A stretch of DNA of 64,000 nt from Polytrichum commune (Eukaryota > Streptophyta > Polytrichopsida > Polytrichales > Polytrichaceae): contig OX485807.1 in NCBI GenBank assembly GCA_950295325.1, forward strand, positions 11,123,001 to 11,187,000, given 5' to 3'. This document shows, in pieces, positions 1-9,370 of this stretch (position 1 is the first letter of the stretch; every line of letters begins with the position of its first letter). A program made the position numbers and the translations under genes. The notes beneath the pieces are model-generated. The model searched no databases. It saw only the letters and a program-made list of their open reading frames with translations, and was not told the DNA's origin.

Positions 1-164
1 CCTCCTCCGCCCCCGATTGCAATTTAGGTCATCAGTCTTCATATTCAGAGGGTGTAGAGGGCATGGAGCCAAAATGGTAATAGTTAGTAACCCGTTTGGC
101 CCTCCCAGCCTTCAACGATGACCTAGTCCATAACTTAAAGGCATGTGGCTTTATCATGGCAACG

Positions 165-307
165 TAACATTATTTAGACCCATAACAATGTTTTGTGAGA
201 CTGGCAATATTATGCGGAATGTTCCCCACATTCGGACTGGATATGGGAAATATTCCACATAATACTATCAGTCCCACATAACATTGTTATGGATTTGAAT
301 AATGTTA
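165..307. repeat. Foldback MITE, family B, copy 1
   Basis: About 143 bp forming one long imperfect inverted repeat. It starts TAACATTATTTAGACCCATA and ends with the complement, finishing in AATAATGTTA. The arms run almost to the centre, so the strand can fold into a hairpin. Two relatives lie at 45444-45604 and 48289-48431. No coding capacity. Confidence 0.85.
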
Positions 308-769
308 TGATTTTCAACAACTCCACATACAATTTTCAACGATAAATCAAACCAAGAATTGTATCATGTAGTTAGCAATTGTGAATTTCATAGATTGTCA
401 TCTCAAGAATCAAGATTGGAATTTATGAAGGCCTTATGTGCTTAGGCAGTCTCCTTGACACCTATATTTCAGTGGTAAGTTATATGATAGAGTTTGTAGT
501 TTAAAATGGACATCACGATGATATTAAACTAGTATACGTGCAAAATATATAATAACCATTCTTAGATGCATAAGTGAACGCAATTGGGAAGGCCTATCTT
601 ATCATTCAAAAAGAAAAAGAGCATTCACTGTGGATTGTCATAACTTATTCATCTCAAGTTAGGAACTTGAAATGACAATCTTTGCAAATTGCTAACATGT
701 CGCTAACCATATGAGACAACTCCCAAGTTGATCCAACAATCATACATTTGAGCAAAGATGGATGTCCCC
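308..769. other. AT-rich intergenic DNA
   Basis: No gene, RNA or clear repeat seen here. A short stretch near 711-735 (GAGACAACTCCCAAG) recurs at 3472-3486, so some of this is old dispersed repeat. Confidence 0.5.
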
Positions 770-1085
770 ACAAAAACACACTGCACTAAATATGAACGCC
801 TACACTAAATGTCAATAACCCTATGAAAGTAAGTAAAATTAAATGTAAACTCAAACACTAAATATCAACTATGGTAATATGTGGAAGTTACATGTTTGAA
901 TTTAGTGTTAATAAGGATATGAAAAAAGAACCAACAATGATAAAAGGAGGATTCCAACATATCTTCTAACACTAATTGTCAAAGAATTGAAAATTAGTGT
1001 TGAGCTGGGTAGGGTGATAATAAACATTAAATATAATCAAACACTAAATATCATATTTGGTGTACTTGTAAGGGCCATATACGTT
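770..1085 (+). repeat. Dispersed repeat, family E, copy 1
   Basis: Rich in the motif ACACTAAATAT. The stretch around 825-895 matches the complement of about 20075-20160 almost base for base, and 975-1060 matches the complement of about 19930-20020. This is an inverted copy of the repeat at 19.93-20.2 kb. Non-coding. Confidence 0.75.
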
Positions 1086-1089
1086 AATT

Positions 1090-1890
1090 AATTAAGTTAT
1101 TCCTAAATAATTCTCTAAAGAGGTGGGCATGACTTACCTATCATTTCATTAATCGAGCAATATCTATAATTGTGGATGGATCACCTTTTCCAATGACACG
1201 CCTTTGTCAACTTTGGACTCTTATACACCCTAACCTCCATAATATCACCCTTTGTAATGTCACTCCCTCTCTTATATCCCCAAACCCTAGGGATCAAATT
1301 TCATGCTTGTACGCATCACACTCGGTCATCATTGTCATTATTGCAATGTTGATTTTGTGTCATTCCATAATGTCACATGCTACATGGGTTCCCTATCATC
1401 ATGCATCTATGTTAATAACACGTACCTCCTTAATATCACATGCACTTTGGTTGCCACAAGCATGATATTAGGGAGGTTAGATTGTACTTGTGCATCTCAA
1501 CTACGATTCTAATCTTGAAGTGACAACCTTGCAATTCGGAGGTGCTAATTGGACGAGGGAGTTGGGCGAACCGACCCATACACTCGTTCCTTGGTGGATG
1601 CCTAAACCCTTGCCTCCAAGGAACCAATGTACGGGTTGGTTCGCCCCAGCCTTGGATGAGGCAACCCCAAGTTGATCCAATGGTTGAAAATGTATGTAGA
1701 GTTGGAAGTGCTCACAATGACATGGCCACATACCTCATAAAGTAATTGATGTATGGAGAATGTTTTAAAGGGTGGGCATGACTTACTTATCACTACGATT
1801 ACGTATTTCCAAACAATATGTGACACTAAATATCTCAAACAACGGAGTGGAGCAAAATTTACCACCTTGTCATCAATAACACGGGCTTGT
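1090..1890. repeat. Locally duplicated repeat segments
   Basis: The words GGTGGGCATGACTTAC and CTTGTCAACTTT-GGAC occur in the same order at about 1121-1215 and 1770-1905, which points to a diverged direct duplication. The part at about 1655-1790 (gaggcaaccccaagtt, ggttgaaaatgt, gtggaag-like words) is related to 3470-3630. Short open frames exist on both strands but none looks like a known protein. Confidence 0.5.
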
Positions 1891-2199
1891 CAACTTTTGG
1901 ACCTCGGGGGGTTCACTGGGTGGAAATTAGCAAATGACGTGAGTTACATTGTAGAATACAACTATTTCTTCGAGGTAATTATTATATTTAAATTTAGAGT
2001 AAATTAGTTTAAATTATATCCCATTATAACAAAATATGTGATACATTATTCAATTAATTCCACGGTACAAGGTTGATAATTTTCTAATATGGTGTGTGCA
2101 AAAAACTTTTCAGTATTTTCTTATAGTAGGTTCAGTGGGGATGGATGAAAAGTGCCATATTATGTGGAAGTATGGATGTACCATGGATGACAAGGATGA

Positions 2200-2920
2200 C
2201 AATTGTCTTTGGAGAGGCGGAAAAGTTTGGAGCTTTTGAGGTTTAGGGTGCTCAATTCCGGGTCTAGCTTGTGGTTTTGTGCAATGTGCTCTTCTTCTTT
2301 GTGGCGAAGATGCATTCTTCTCATGTGTCTCCGCTAGTAGTGAAAGGAGTTTCACGTGAGAGATCTCCTCCACAGCCTAAGGCAATATGATAGTGGCCTT
2401 CTTTTAGGTATTCCGGGTGAGTCTATAGATCAACTAGTGGTTTTGGTGTGCACGATTTGAATCTCCAAAAATTCAAGCGATTGAATTGGATGTGATTGTA
2501 TGTAAGTGGCCTTATTATGGGGGTGAGTCCCTAGAACAATTTGTGGTTTCACTGTGCACACTTTGAAGCTCCAAAAGTGCATGTGAATGGCAAGGGTGCG
2601 AGTGTTAGTTTTGTGCCTTTTATGTGCATCAAAACCCCAAAGGAACATTAGATTTGAAAGCCTTGAAGTATAGTTTTGGAAAGTAGTTTTTGTGAACGTT
2701 GTTTCCTAAATTGGTTCCTCAAATAGCTTCAGAGTGGCTTTCTTTCATATATTTCAAGCACGAGTCTCCAAGATCAATTTTGTGGTTTTGGTGTGCACAA
2801 TTTGAAGCCTTGAAAATGCATGCAATTGGAAAAGGATGTGAGCGTCATTTTGTGCTTTTGGTGCTCATCGAAGCCCCAACAAACCTCATATTTGATAAAC
2901 GCTCTAGGCATATCATGTAA
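2200..2920 (+). repeat. Degenerate tandem repeat
   Basis: Three or four diverged units share the word order: gtggcctt, gagtctataga-like, tttgtggttttggtgtgcac, tttgaagcyccaaaa, tgcatgtgaatgg, gtgagygt, ttttgtgcttttggtg. Clear units begin near 2390, 2505 and 2735; a weaker one lies near 2220. Spacing is 115-230 bp, so units differ by indels. No protein recognised. Confidence 0.6.
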
Positions 2921-3160
2921 TGTTCGTCTATGTGTTTCTAAACACATTAGAAATGCACATCTACATCATGCATGACTAGCATTCATCCAATATGCAATGT
3001 ATCGCATTGTCATGCTTATATTTGTGAATGGTGTGATTCACTACTTGGCTTTATCTTATCCATTTTGTGTCATGCATTATAATTGGACATCACATAGACA
3101 CCATTCCTAGACTTACATAAAACGACACATCTCTACGGTCACTCTAACAAACTAGGTGGT
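2921..3160. other. AT-rich intergenic DNA
   Basis: Nothing recognisable; many short words such as CATGCAT and ATGCATTATA. Confidence 0.4.
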
Positions 3161-3825
3161 TGATTTAACAATCCCCTTACCATAAGGCCCTATAAAAACA
3201 CACGAATAAACATTACAAGCACCAACGAATTTCAAACAAATGCTCGAAAGACCGATTATTTACAAAACCAAGGTACGCCAATCCTACCGCACAATGCGTG
3301 CGGGGAAACCATACGTTCCACTGCTGCAGAATGAACAACACTCGAGCGAAATTACCACCCGGTTTGTAAGAGTGGCCTTGCATAGAAGAGACATCAGGCT
3401 CGCAAAGTCCTCGACCCCACGGTGCAGTGACGTGTTGTTGAGTGATGTTTTGTTCACAATTCCAAACCGGATGAGACAACTCCCAAGCCAACCCATTGGT
3501 CGAAAACGTGTGCGGAGGTGGAAGTGGCCACAATCATAGGGCCACGTACCTTACCTCACGAGTTGATTAAATATGAGTTGATTTTAAGTATACGAAGGAC
3601 TCTCCAAAGCGGGGTGGGCTCGAGTTACCTTATGAGCCGCCTTTTCACGAGGCAAGAGCAGTAGTACCAAGTGTGGATGGCGGCTCCTCACCAGCAGTTG
3701 GCCTGCCTTGCTTTACACAGCCTGTGTCTGCACGGCCATGGCCACTCCCATGTGGAAAGCCCGACAAGCAACGATAGCTTCACTTATCCTCCCTTCTCTC
3801 AATCTCCACAAGTAACTTAACTAGA
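3160..3825. other. GC-richer block of unknown origin
   Basis: Clearly less AT-rich than its surroundings. Open frames of about 100 codons run on both strands at 3213-3539, which GC-richer sequence can give by chance. The tail (3470-3630) is related to 1655-1790, so the block is probably part of an old interspersed repeat. Neither translation resembles a family I know. Confidence 0.35.
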
Positions 3826-4180
3826 GCGCCACACCATTTAGTGACACGTACACTATTTGCAAAGGTCTAAACTGGAGGTCTCAAAAGTGTTGCCAATATG
3901 GTTCCATTCATCAACGTAAGTGGCTTTTTCTGAGTGAAAAAAATTACGTTCTGACATTTGGAGCAACACATTGGGATGTTTTAGATGATAGTCTTGCGTT
4001 TTGGTGTGCAAGGGAATGATGTTTTTGAGTGTACTCGTGGCAAGTGTCGTGTGTCGTGTGTTTGCATTTTAAGTGTGCAAGAGGATGATGTTCTTGAGCT
4101 TACTCATGGCGAGTGTCGTTTGTATACGGTTTAACCAGCTTGTGGACATTTTGTAGCTTGGAAACATGCGTAACATGGGT
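3826..4180 (+). repeat. TIR element, family C, truncated copy
   Basis: Follows the internal sequence of the complete copies at 29210-29683 and 30350-30853: tttagtgacacgtacactatttg, aaggtctaaactgga, the block with gacatttggagca and cattgggat, two repeats of gcaagnggatgatgtt-cttgag, and cttgtggacattttgtagc. The match stops near 4175. The Tc1-like fragment begins where the right-hand part and right TIR should be. Confidence 0.7.
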
Positions 4181-4189
4181 GTTTAACTT

Positions 4190-4770
4190 CTTTGAAGAGA
4201 CAAAGGTAAATTGATTTTGCTTGGATGGTTGCAGTCGGTGTTAGATTTGTGATGGACAATATTGCGATCCAAAACAATTTCAACATGATAAAGTTTGGTG
4301 ACCGTGTGGGTTGCACGACGTTTCAGGGCCATGGCATCTTTTGTAAAGTTGAAGGAAGAATAGATCAATGTCATTACAAAGAATTATTGCAAAGAGGTTT
4401 ACCATACATTGTAATGGCATGTGATCTTGATCCTTCTCGTTTTATTTTTCAGCATGATAATGATCATGAACATACATCAAAGAATGTCCACCATTGGTTG
4501 GGATCAGAAAAAAAATCTTAAGTCCTTAGTTGGCTTGCACAATCTCATGATACAAATCCAATCGAGCATCTTTGGGCATGGCTAAAACACTCTCTCAATC
4601 AATATCAAAGGGCTCCAACACGACTTCTAGAGTTGTGGGAGTGTATTGAGGAATGTTGGGCTTCCATGACACTAGAGGAGTGTAGAAGGTTGCATGAGAG
4701 CACGCCAAAGTGAATCCAAGCTATTTTAGCTAGTAAAGGCATGTGGACAAAACATAGGGTTGTTTGTGAT
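4190..4770 (+). pseudogene. Tc1-type transposase fragment (dead)
   Basis: Carboxy-terminal part of a Tc1-superfamily DDE transposase. Frame one (4225-4521) contains TTFQGHGIFCKVEG and then FIFQHDND, the motif with the second catalytic Asp. After a frameshift near 4515 the next frame reads LSWLAQSHDTNPIEHLWAWL, which carries the catalytic Glu at the usual spacing of about 34 residues, then continues to GMWTKH. An in-frame TGA interrupts it near 4712. The amino-terminal helix-turn-helix part and the first Asp region are missing. It resembles the transposase at 61.6-62.6 kb but is a diverged relative, not a copy. No TIRs identified. Confidence 0.88.
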
Positions 4771-5929
4771 AGAGGACATGCAAAAGTGAGTAAAGGAACA
4801 AAATTTTGCTAAATATAGATGTATTGTACATATTAATGTGAAAGAGACATTTATTCCCATCAAAATATAGCCTACTCAAACTATTATCTTGCACAAATTA
4901 TGGTTTGTGATGGCCTATTGCCAATTTCTCTACATTGGTGAATGATTCAAAAATTACAAGAGTTTGACTCATTTTTGCTACACATTGTAGCAAGATGTCT
5001 TCCAACATCTTATACCATGTTCACTTGTAAGTGGTGTTTTTCACTTGGTTAGCCCCTAATGTCCTATGTAATCATAATATGGTCGTGACCAATTCGTTAT
5101 GACCCCTTTGACACTAGTTTGGATGGTTTCTAGATTGTTTCAACTACTCCTCATCTTCATGTTCAGGTCTGCTATGTCATGCCACGTGGATAATTTTGAT
5201 TCAACATATTTAGTTGTTTTGGATGAATTCAAATATGGGAGTATATTCACAACAAGTTTATAGTGGAACCGCTTCACAAATGCATGCATGACATTCGTCA
5301 CCTCCGCAGTGTAGGGCAACATATCCTTAACATGTTTTATGTTGATCCATACGTGCAAACGATTCCCAACTGATCTAACAAGTTGCATGACACTCAAACG
5401 TAACACATCCGAAGCATCCACTGTTGAAATTTTTTGTTGGACATATGTTATTGAGTGTAAATCTATGTGGAAGGTGCGTAGATATGTCATTGTTGCCTCA
5501 AATTACAAAGGTTCCCCAAAAATCACAAAATAATGGTTTCAAGATTTGTGAGCTAATTTGAGTAGGTATATTGCCCCTCTTTTGAACGAGGTAAAGTTTT
5601 GTCATTTGGAGTTTATTTGAGTGGAGGTTCGATCAAAAAACCAACCCTCGTTTTTTCAATTCCAAATTGTTGCCCCTCAAGACCATTACTGACATTCCTA
5701 TCATAATCTTCTACGTAATAAAACTACAGCATTAAAAATTGGATTGTGAGTAGTCACCTCCAACCTACAAAACATTTATACATATGGAGTTGTCAAAAAA
5801 CACTTTAGCTACGATCGCTACGATTGCTGAAACCGAGGTCACATTTATGAACATATTTGAAGGAACTTGGGCATGGGAAGTTAGTGGTAGATATAATTGT
5901 AATTTTATTTACTAATTTAGCTCTCCGAA
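4771..5929. other. Intergenic DNA, no gene recognised
   Basis: AT-rich. One reverse-strand open frame of 116 codons (5140-5490) resembles no family I know. It has no sign of splicing partners and I do not call it a gene. Confidence 0.45.
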
Positions 5930-7600
5930 ATGAGTTCCCGCATTTAAAAGAAATCCCGAGATATTTCATTGGGAACCCCGTTGCCTGGTCTAACGTACCA
6001 ATCGGTGAGGCAAGGACCGTGTATGGCTTCCCTTAAGTTAGAAGGTGAAGTTACCAAGTGGGGACTAAGTCCCAAGAGCCCGGGAACAAAGGGAACGGGA
6101 TTGGAAGGAGCGTGTTCACACAGCCGAGCGAGAGGCCACTTCACAAGTTGATTCGATTTCACCTTCAAATGGCCCTTCTTCCATCACTCGTTCACATGGG
6201 TAAGAACGTTACTTGGGAGATTACTAGTTTTTATCATGGGCTTCTAGCCCCATGCATTTATAAAAGCAAAGCACCGTCTCATATTGGGCCGGACCCCCTA
6301 TGGCTTGGTCCAAGTTATAAATTAGTGAAGGAAGGACCTTGTATAGCATGGTAAAGTTACCGTAACCTTCCGCCGTTCACATGGTTAGAAAGAACACGTC
6401 CTAGGAGACGACTACTTTTCATGCTTCGATTCTAGTGCCTCCATTTATAAATGACCGAGTATTTCAAATTGGGATCATGCTACTATGGCTTGGTCTAAAA
6501 CCTAATATTGTTTGTCATTCCTTGTGATTTTTTTTTGGGGGGGGGGGGCATTATAGATTTACGATGTTGCAATTGATGTCGCTTATTAAGTGATTCTTCG
6601 TTCAAATTTCATTCATCCACGTCAATATTTCATTACAAAACTATTGGGATGTATATAGTACCAAACTTTGTAAGTAATTCATTACAGAAATGTAGGTGGG
6701 ATGACGATACTTGTAAACTACTCGTAAGAAGTGATATAAAATACCATATGACACTAAATACAAATATTTAGTGTGCTTGGATGATTTTTTTTTTTTATCA
6801 TGCAATCTTCATGCCTCCATTCATAAAAACAAACCCTATCTCCAGTTTGGGACCCCCTACCATGGCTTGGTCTAAGTTACCAATCGGTGAAGAAGAACCT
6901 CGTATGGGCATGGTGAAGTTCCCAAGTGAGGACTTGGTCCCCGAAAGGCCGTGGGAACGCAAGAGAACTCAAGGGAACGGGACGGGACATGGGTTGTGTT
7001 CACACGGGCCGAGTAGGACACCAACCCATATATTGATTCAAGTTCACCTCCAAAGGGAATGGAACTCCCTTCCATTGTCCATAACATTCGGAACATAACT
7101 TACGAGAATTATGTTTGATTATGCACTTCGAATGACTTCATTCATAAAACAAACTAAATTATTCCCATCTCACATTGGGAAACCCCCCCCCCCTCTCCTT
7201 TGGCTTGGTCTAAAATACCAATCGGTGAGGCAAGGACCTTGTATGGCTTTGATGGTGAAGTTACCAAGTGGGGACTAAGATTGTGTCCGAGGAGAATTTT
7301 GGCCATAATCGGTGAAGATCCTAGTAGTGTTTCCAAGTCCAACAATTTACATGTTGACATCTTTAGATTCCTCTTCATTAATATGAGGTATATTCTATAG
7401 ATTCCTATAAAATGCTTGGTAATTTTCCCAAAGTCTTGTACTTTCCTCAATCTCAACCAGTTCATTTGTAACTACCGGAGTGGTCGATTCTCCCTGTTCA
7501 CTGGACTTGAGAATATATGGGAACTCAAGGGAACACAAGGGAACGGGATGGGAAAGGGATGTTTGTCACACGGGCACTTGGGAGGTAAATATAGGGTAGA
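5930..7600 (+). repeat. Cluster of R1 repeat units
   Basis: Several head-to-tail, diverged copies of one unit. The order of blocks is: cctccattyataaa; cattgggacccccta; ATGGCTTGGTCTAA; taccaatcggtgaggcaagg; tatggcttcgatggtgaagt; taccaagtggggactaag; a run of GGGAAC words (gggaacgggatgg); gtgttcacacgggccgag; ttcacctycaaatgg. Units lie at about 5945-6230, 6240-6450, 6815-7110 and 7135-7590, and further parts at 8061-8266 and 8440-9045. The fourth unit is interrupted by a foreign 220 bp segment (7284-7503). A 9-G run sits at about 6538-6548. Non-coding as far as I can see. Confidence 0.75.
7284..7503 (+). repeat. Segment shared with ULP2-gene intron 2
   Basis: From TGTCCGAGGAGAATTTTGG to CTGTTCACTGG this segment matches 22095-22319 throughout (for example CATGTTGACATCTTT and CTCAACCAGTYCAT), in the same orientation. 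Flanking R1 sequence resumes on both sides (ggggactaag before, gggaactcaaggga after), so it looks inserted into an R1 unit. It could be a captured piece of the protease gene or a third-party repeat inserted in both places. Confidence 0.75.
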
Positions 7601-8060
7601 GGATGCTTAGATCAATACTTAAGCGATTTAGCTTATTTTTTGAGTCTGTTGGCTTAGTGGTATGCATGATTGGCTAGGCAAATTGGCTTAGAAACAAAAT
7701 AAAAATAAAATGCGCATCATATGAATATATTATAAAATTTTGAAGTCACTTGCTCCTAGCTTCTTGAATCCATCCCTAGACTCCCATTTTTTCAAGGCAA
7801 ACAACTCCCAAAACCATCCCAACATTCGTCCAAATGCTCCCATTTTCACCCAAAGCCATCCCCACCTTTTGCCCAAATTGTCCCCGCACTAAAACCAACT
7901 TTCCACCCAGCAAGAAAATTAAGCTCTTAGAACTTTTGCATGTGGGATATATATAAATGCATATAAGTGAGCCACCTCTAGATACATTCTGATGCTTCTT
8001 CAAATCCAATCCCACTTTTGCCCAAAATCAACCCCGCATTTTTCTGGAACCACCCTGCTT
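7601..8060. other. Intergenic DNA
   Basis: No gene seen. The stretch 7775-8050 is C-rich on the plus strand, with repeated words such as CCCAAA-CCATCCC and TTTGCCCAAA, suggesting low-complexity or old repeat DNA. Confidence 0.4.
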
Positions 8061-8266
8061 TTCAACCAAATCCACGTATGCATTGCATTGGACGTTCGGA
8101 TGGTTTACGATGTGTTCCGGGCATGGGATTAGGAGGTGTTCATAGGTGTTACTTTTGGGGCGGAGTGTTGGATTTAACACCCTCTACCTTACATGTTGAT
8201 GCAAGTTCACCTTCAAATGACACTTCCTTTCCATTGTTTGTATGGTTCATAACATTATTTAGGAGG
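8061..8266 (+). repeat. Partial R1 unit
   Basis: Contains tggtttacgatgtg, gggcatggga, and the R1 tail blocks gttcaccttcaaatg, cttccttt-ccattgttt and cataacattattt in the same order as 7035-7100. It is cut off at the (AT)n run. Confidence 0.55.

Positions 8267-8268
<2 letters not shown>

Positions 8269-8300
<32 letters not shown>
8269..8300. repeat. (AT)16 microsatellite
   Basis: Pure AT dinucleotide run between a partial R1 unit and a partial family A element, at the junction of the two. Confidence 0.95.
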
Positions 8301-8301
<1 letters not shown>

Positions 8302-8302
<1 letters not shown>

Positions 8303-8435
8303 AGGGACCTATATGACCACTTAATGACTATGGCCTTGCTTTGGATTTGCTGACCATCTCGTATTATTTGTGTGTTTCATATCCTAGGAGAAGTGGGCTC
8401 GTCGGAAGAATTAACAATTTAAGACCCATCCACCT
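8302..8435 (+). repeat. Family A MITE, right-hand part only
   Basis: Matches the right third of 39735-40118: gagggacctatatgacca, ttggatttgctgacca, tttcatatcctaggagaagtgg, and the end AAGACCCATCCACCT followed by TA. The left part is missing, up to the (AT)n run. Confidence 0.75.
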
Positions 8436-8439
8436 TATT

Positions 8440-9045
8440 TGTGTCATGTTTTATGCACTTCCAATGATTCCGTTCATATAACATTTTTTCATCTGACATC
8501 GGGACTCTTGTGCTTGGTCTAAATAAGGTAGACATGCCTAATTCGGTCACTTGTTTGAATCAAACACCTAGATACGAGTGGTATGTGGTTAAGTGCGGCC
8601 CCAAGAACATATGCCCAAAAAAACACGTGGTAAACAAAAAATTGGACTACGAGCTCAAATATGATAATCGTCTAAATTCAATATTCAACATACTTAGGGA
8701 GACCTATATGAACACTTGATAAGCACAAGATGATCTTCAATTTGATGATACATAAGATATTCACATGAACTCCAAGAATTATAAGAAAAGTGACTACGGC
8801 CTTGATTTGGATGAGCCTAACTATCTTGTCCCGATCATGTGCTTTAATATCATAGGAGAAGTGGGCTAGTCGGAAAAAGTAACCATTTAAGACCCACCCA
8901 CCTTACCAATGGGTGGGAGCAAGGACCTCCTTGTATGGCTTCGATGGACTGGGTCCGTGGGAACACAAAGGGAACGCGAAGGGAACACGAATGGAACGGG
9001 ATGGGAAAGGGGCGTGTTCACACGTGGAGCGGGAGGCCAACCCTT
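8440..9045 (+). repeat. R1 unit split by a MITE, next to the LIM gene
   Basis: The R1 blocks (atgcacttccaatgattc, cttggtctaaa) stop at 8525 and resume at 8904 (taccaatgggtgggagcaagg, ttgtatggcttcgatgg, several GGGAAC words, gtgttcacacg). The missing middle is exactly the family A element. The unit ends at about 9045, about 325 bp before the LIM start codon, so the gene's proximal promoter adjoins or lies within repeat DNA. Confidence 0.75.
8526..8903 (+). mobile_element. Family A MITE, complete copy with TA target site
   Basis: 378 bp, starting AGGTAGACATGCC and ending GACCCACCCACCT, flanked by TA on both sides. The internal landmarks of the family are present: gagtggtatgtggttaag, attggactacgagctcaaa-atatgataatc, gggagacctatatgaac, ggccttgatttggat. 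No open frame of any length, so it must have been moved by a transposase encoded elsewhere. The TA target and short TIR fit the IS630-Tc1-mariner group. Confidence 0.85.
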
Positions 9046-9370
9046 GGGCAAAGAGGAGGGGCTGGCTGGCCCTGCTTCTTCTCGCTCGCTCGTGGACACC
9101 CCGCGGAAGCAACAGCAGCAGCAGCAACAACAACAAGAGAGTGTTGAAGAGAGAAGCGGGGCAATCGCTACGGGCGAACCCAACATCCCATCGCATCGCC
9201 TCGCCTCGCCATAGCCCCAGCCGTCGCATCCGGGCGAGACAGATCTGGGCACCAACCCTACCCTACTCTTGCCTGGCCGAGTACGTCGCAGCACAAGACC
9301 GACAGAGCGAGGCAAGGCAGGAACGCTGGAGCAGCAGGGGCAAGAGGCGGAGCAGGAGCGCAGAGGAGAA
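9046..9370 (+). promoter_or_regulatory. GC-rich proximal promoter and leader of the LIM gene
   Basis: GC-rich compared with the flanks, with a CAG/CAA triplet run at about 9113-9136. Long open frames occur on both strands here, as expected from base composition, and none continues in frame into the LIM coding exon as a convincing extension. I cannot place the transcription start from sequence. Confidence 0.5.

Noticed and set aside
3213-3539. 100-106-codon frames on both strands
   Set aside because: Opposed frames in a GC-richer block; related sequence at 1655-1790 is broken, so a repeat is likelier than a gene.
5140-5490. 116-codon reverse-strand frame
   Set aside because: No family resemblance, no start context, no splicing partners; lies in repeat-rich AT DNA.
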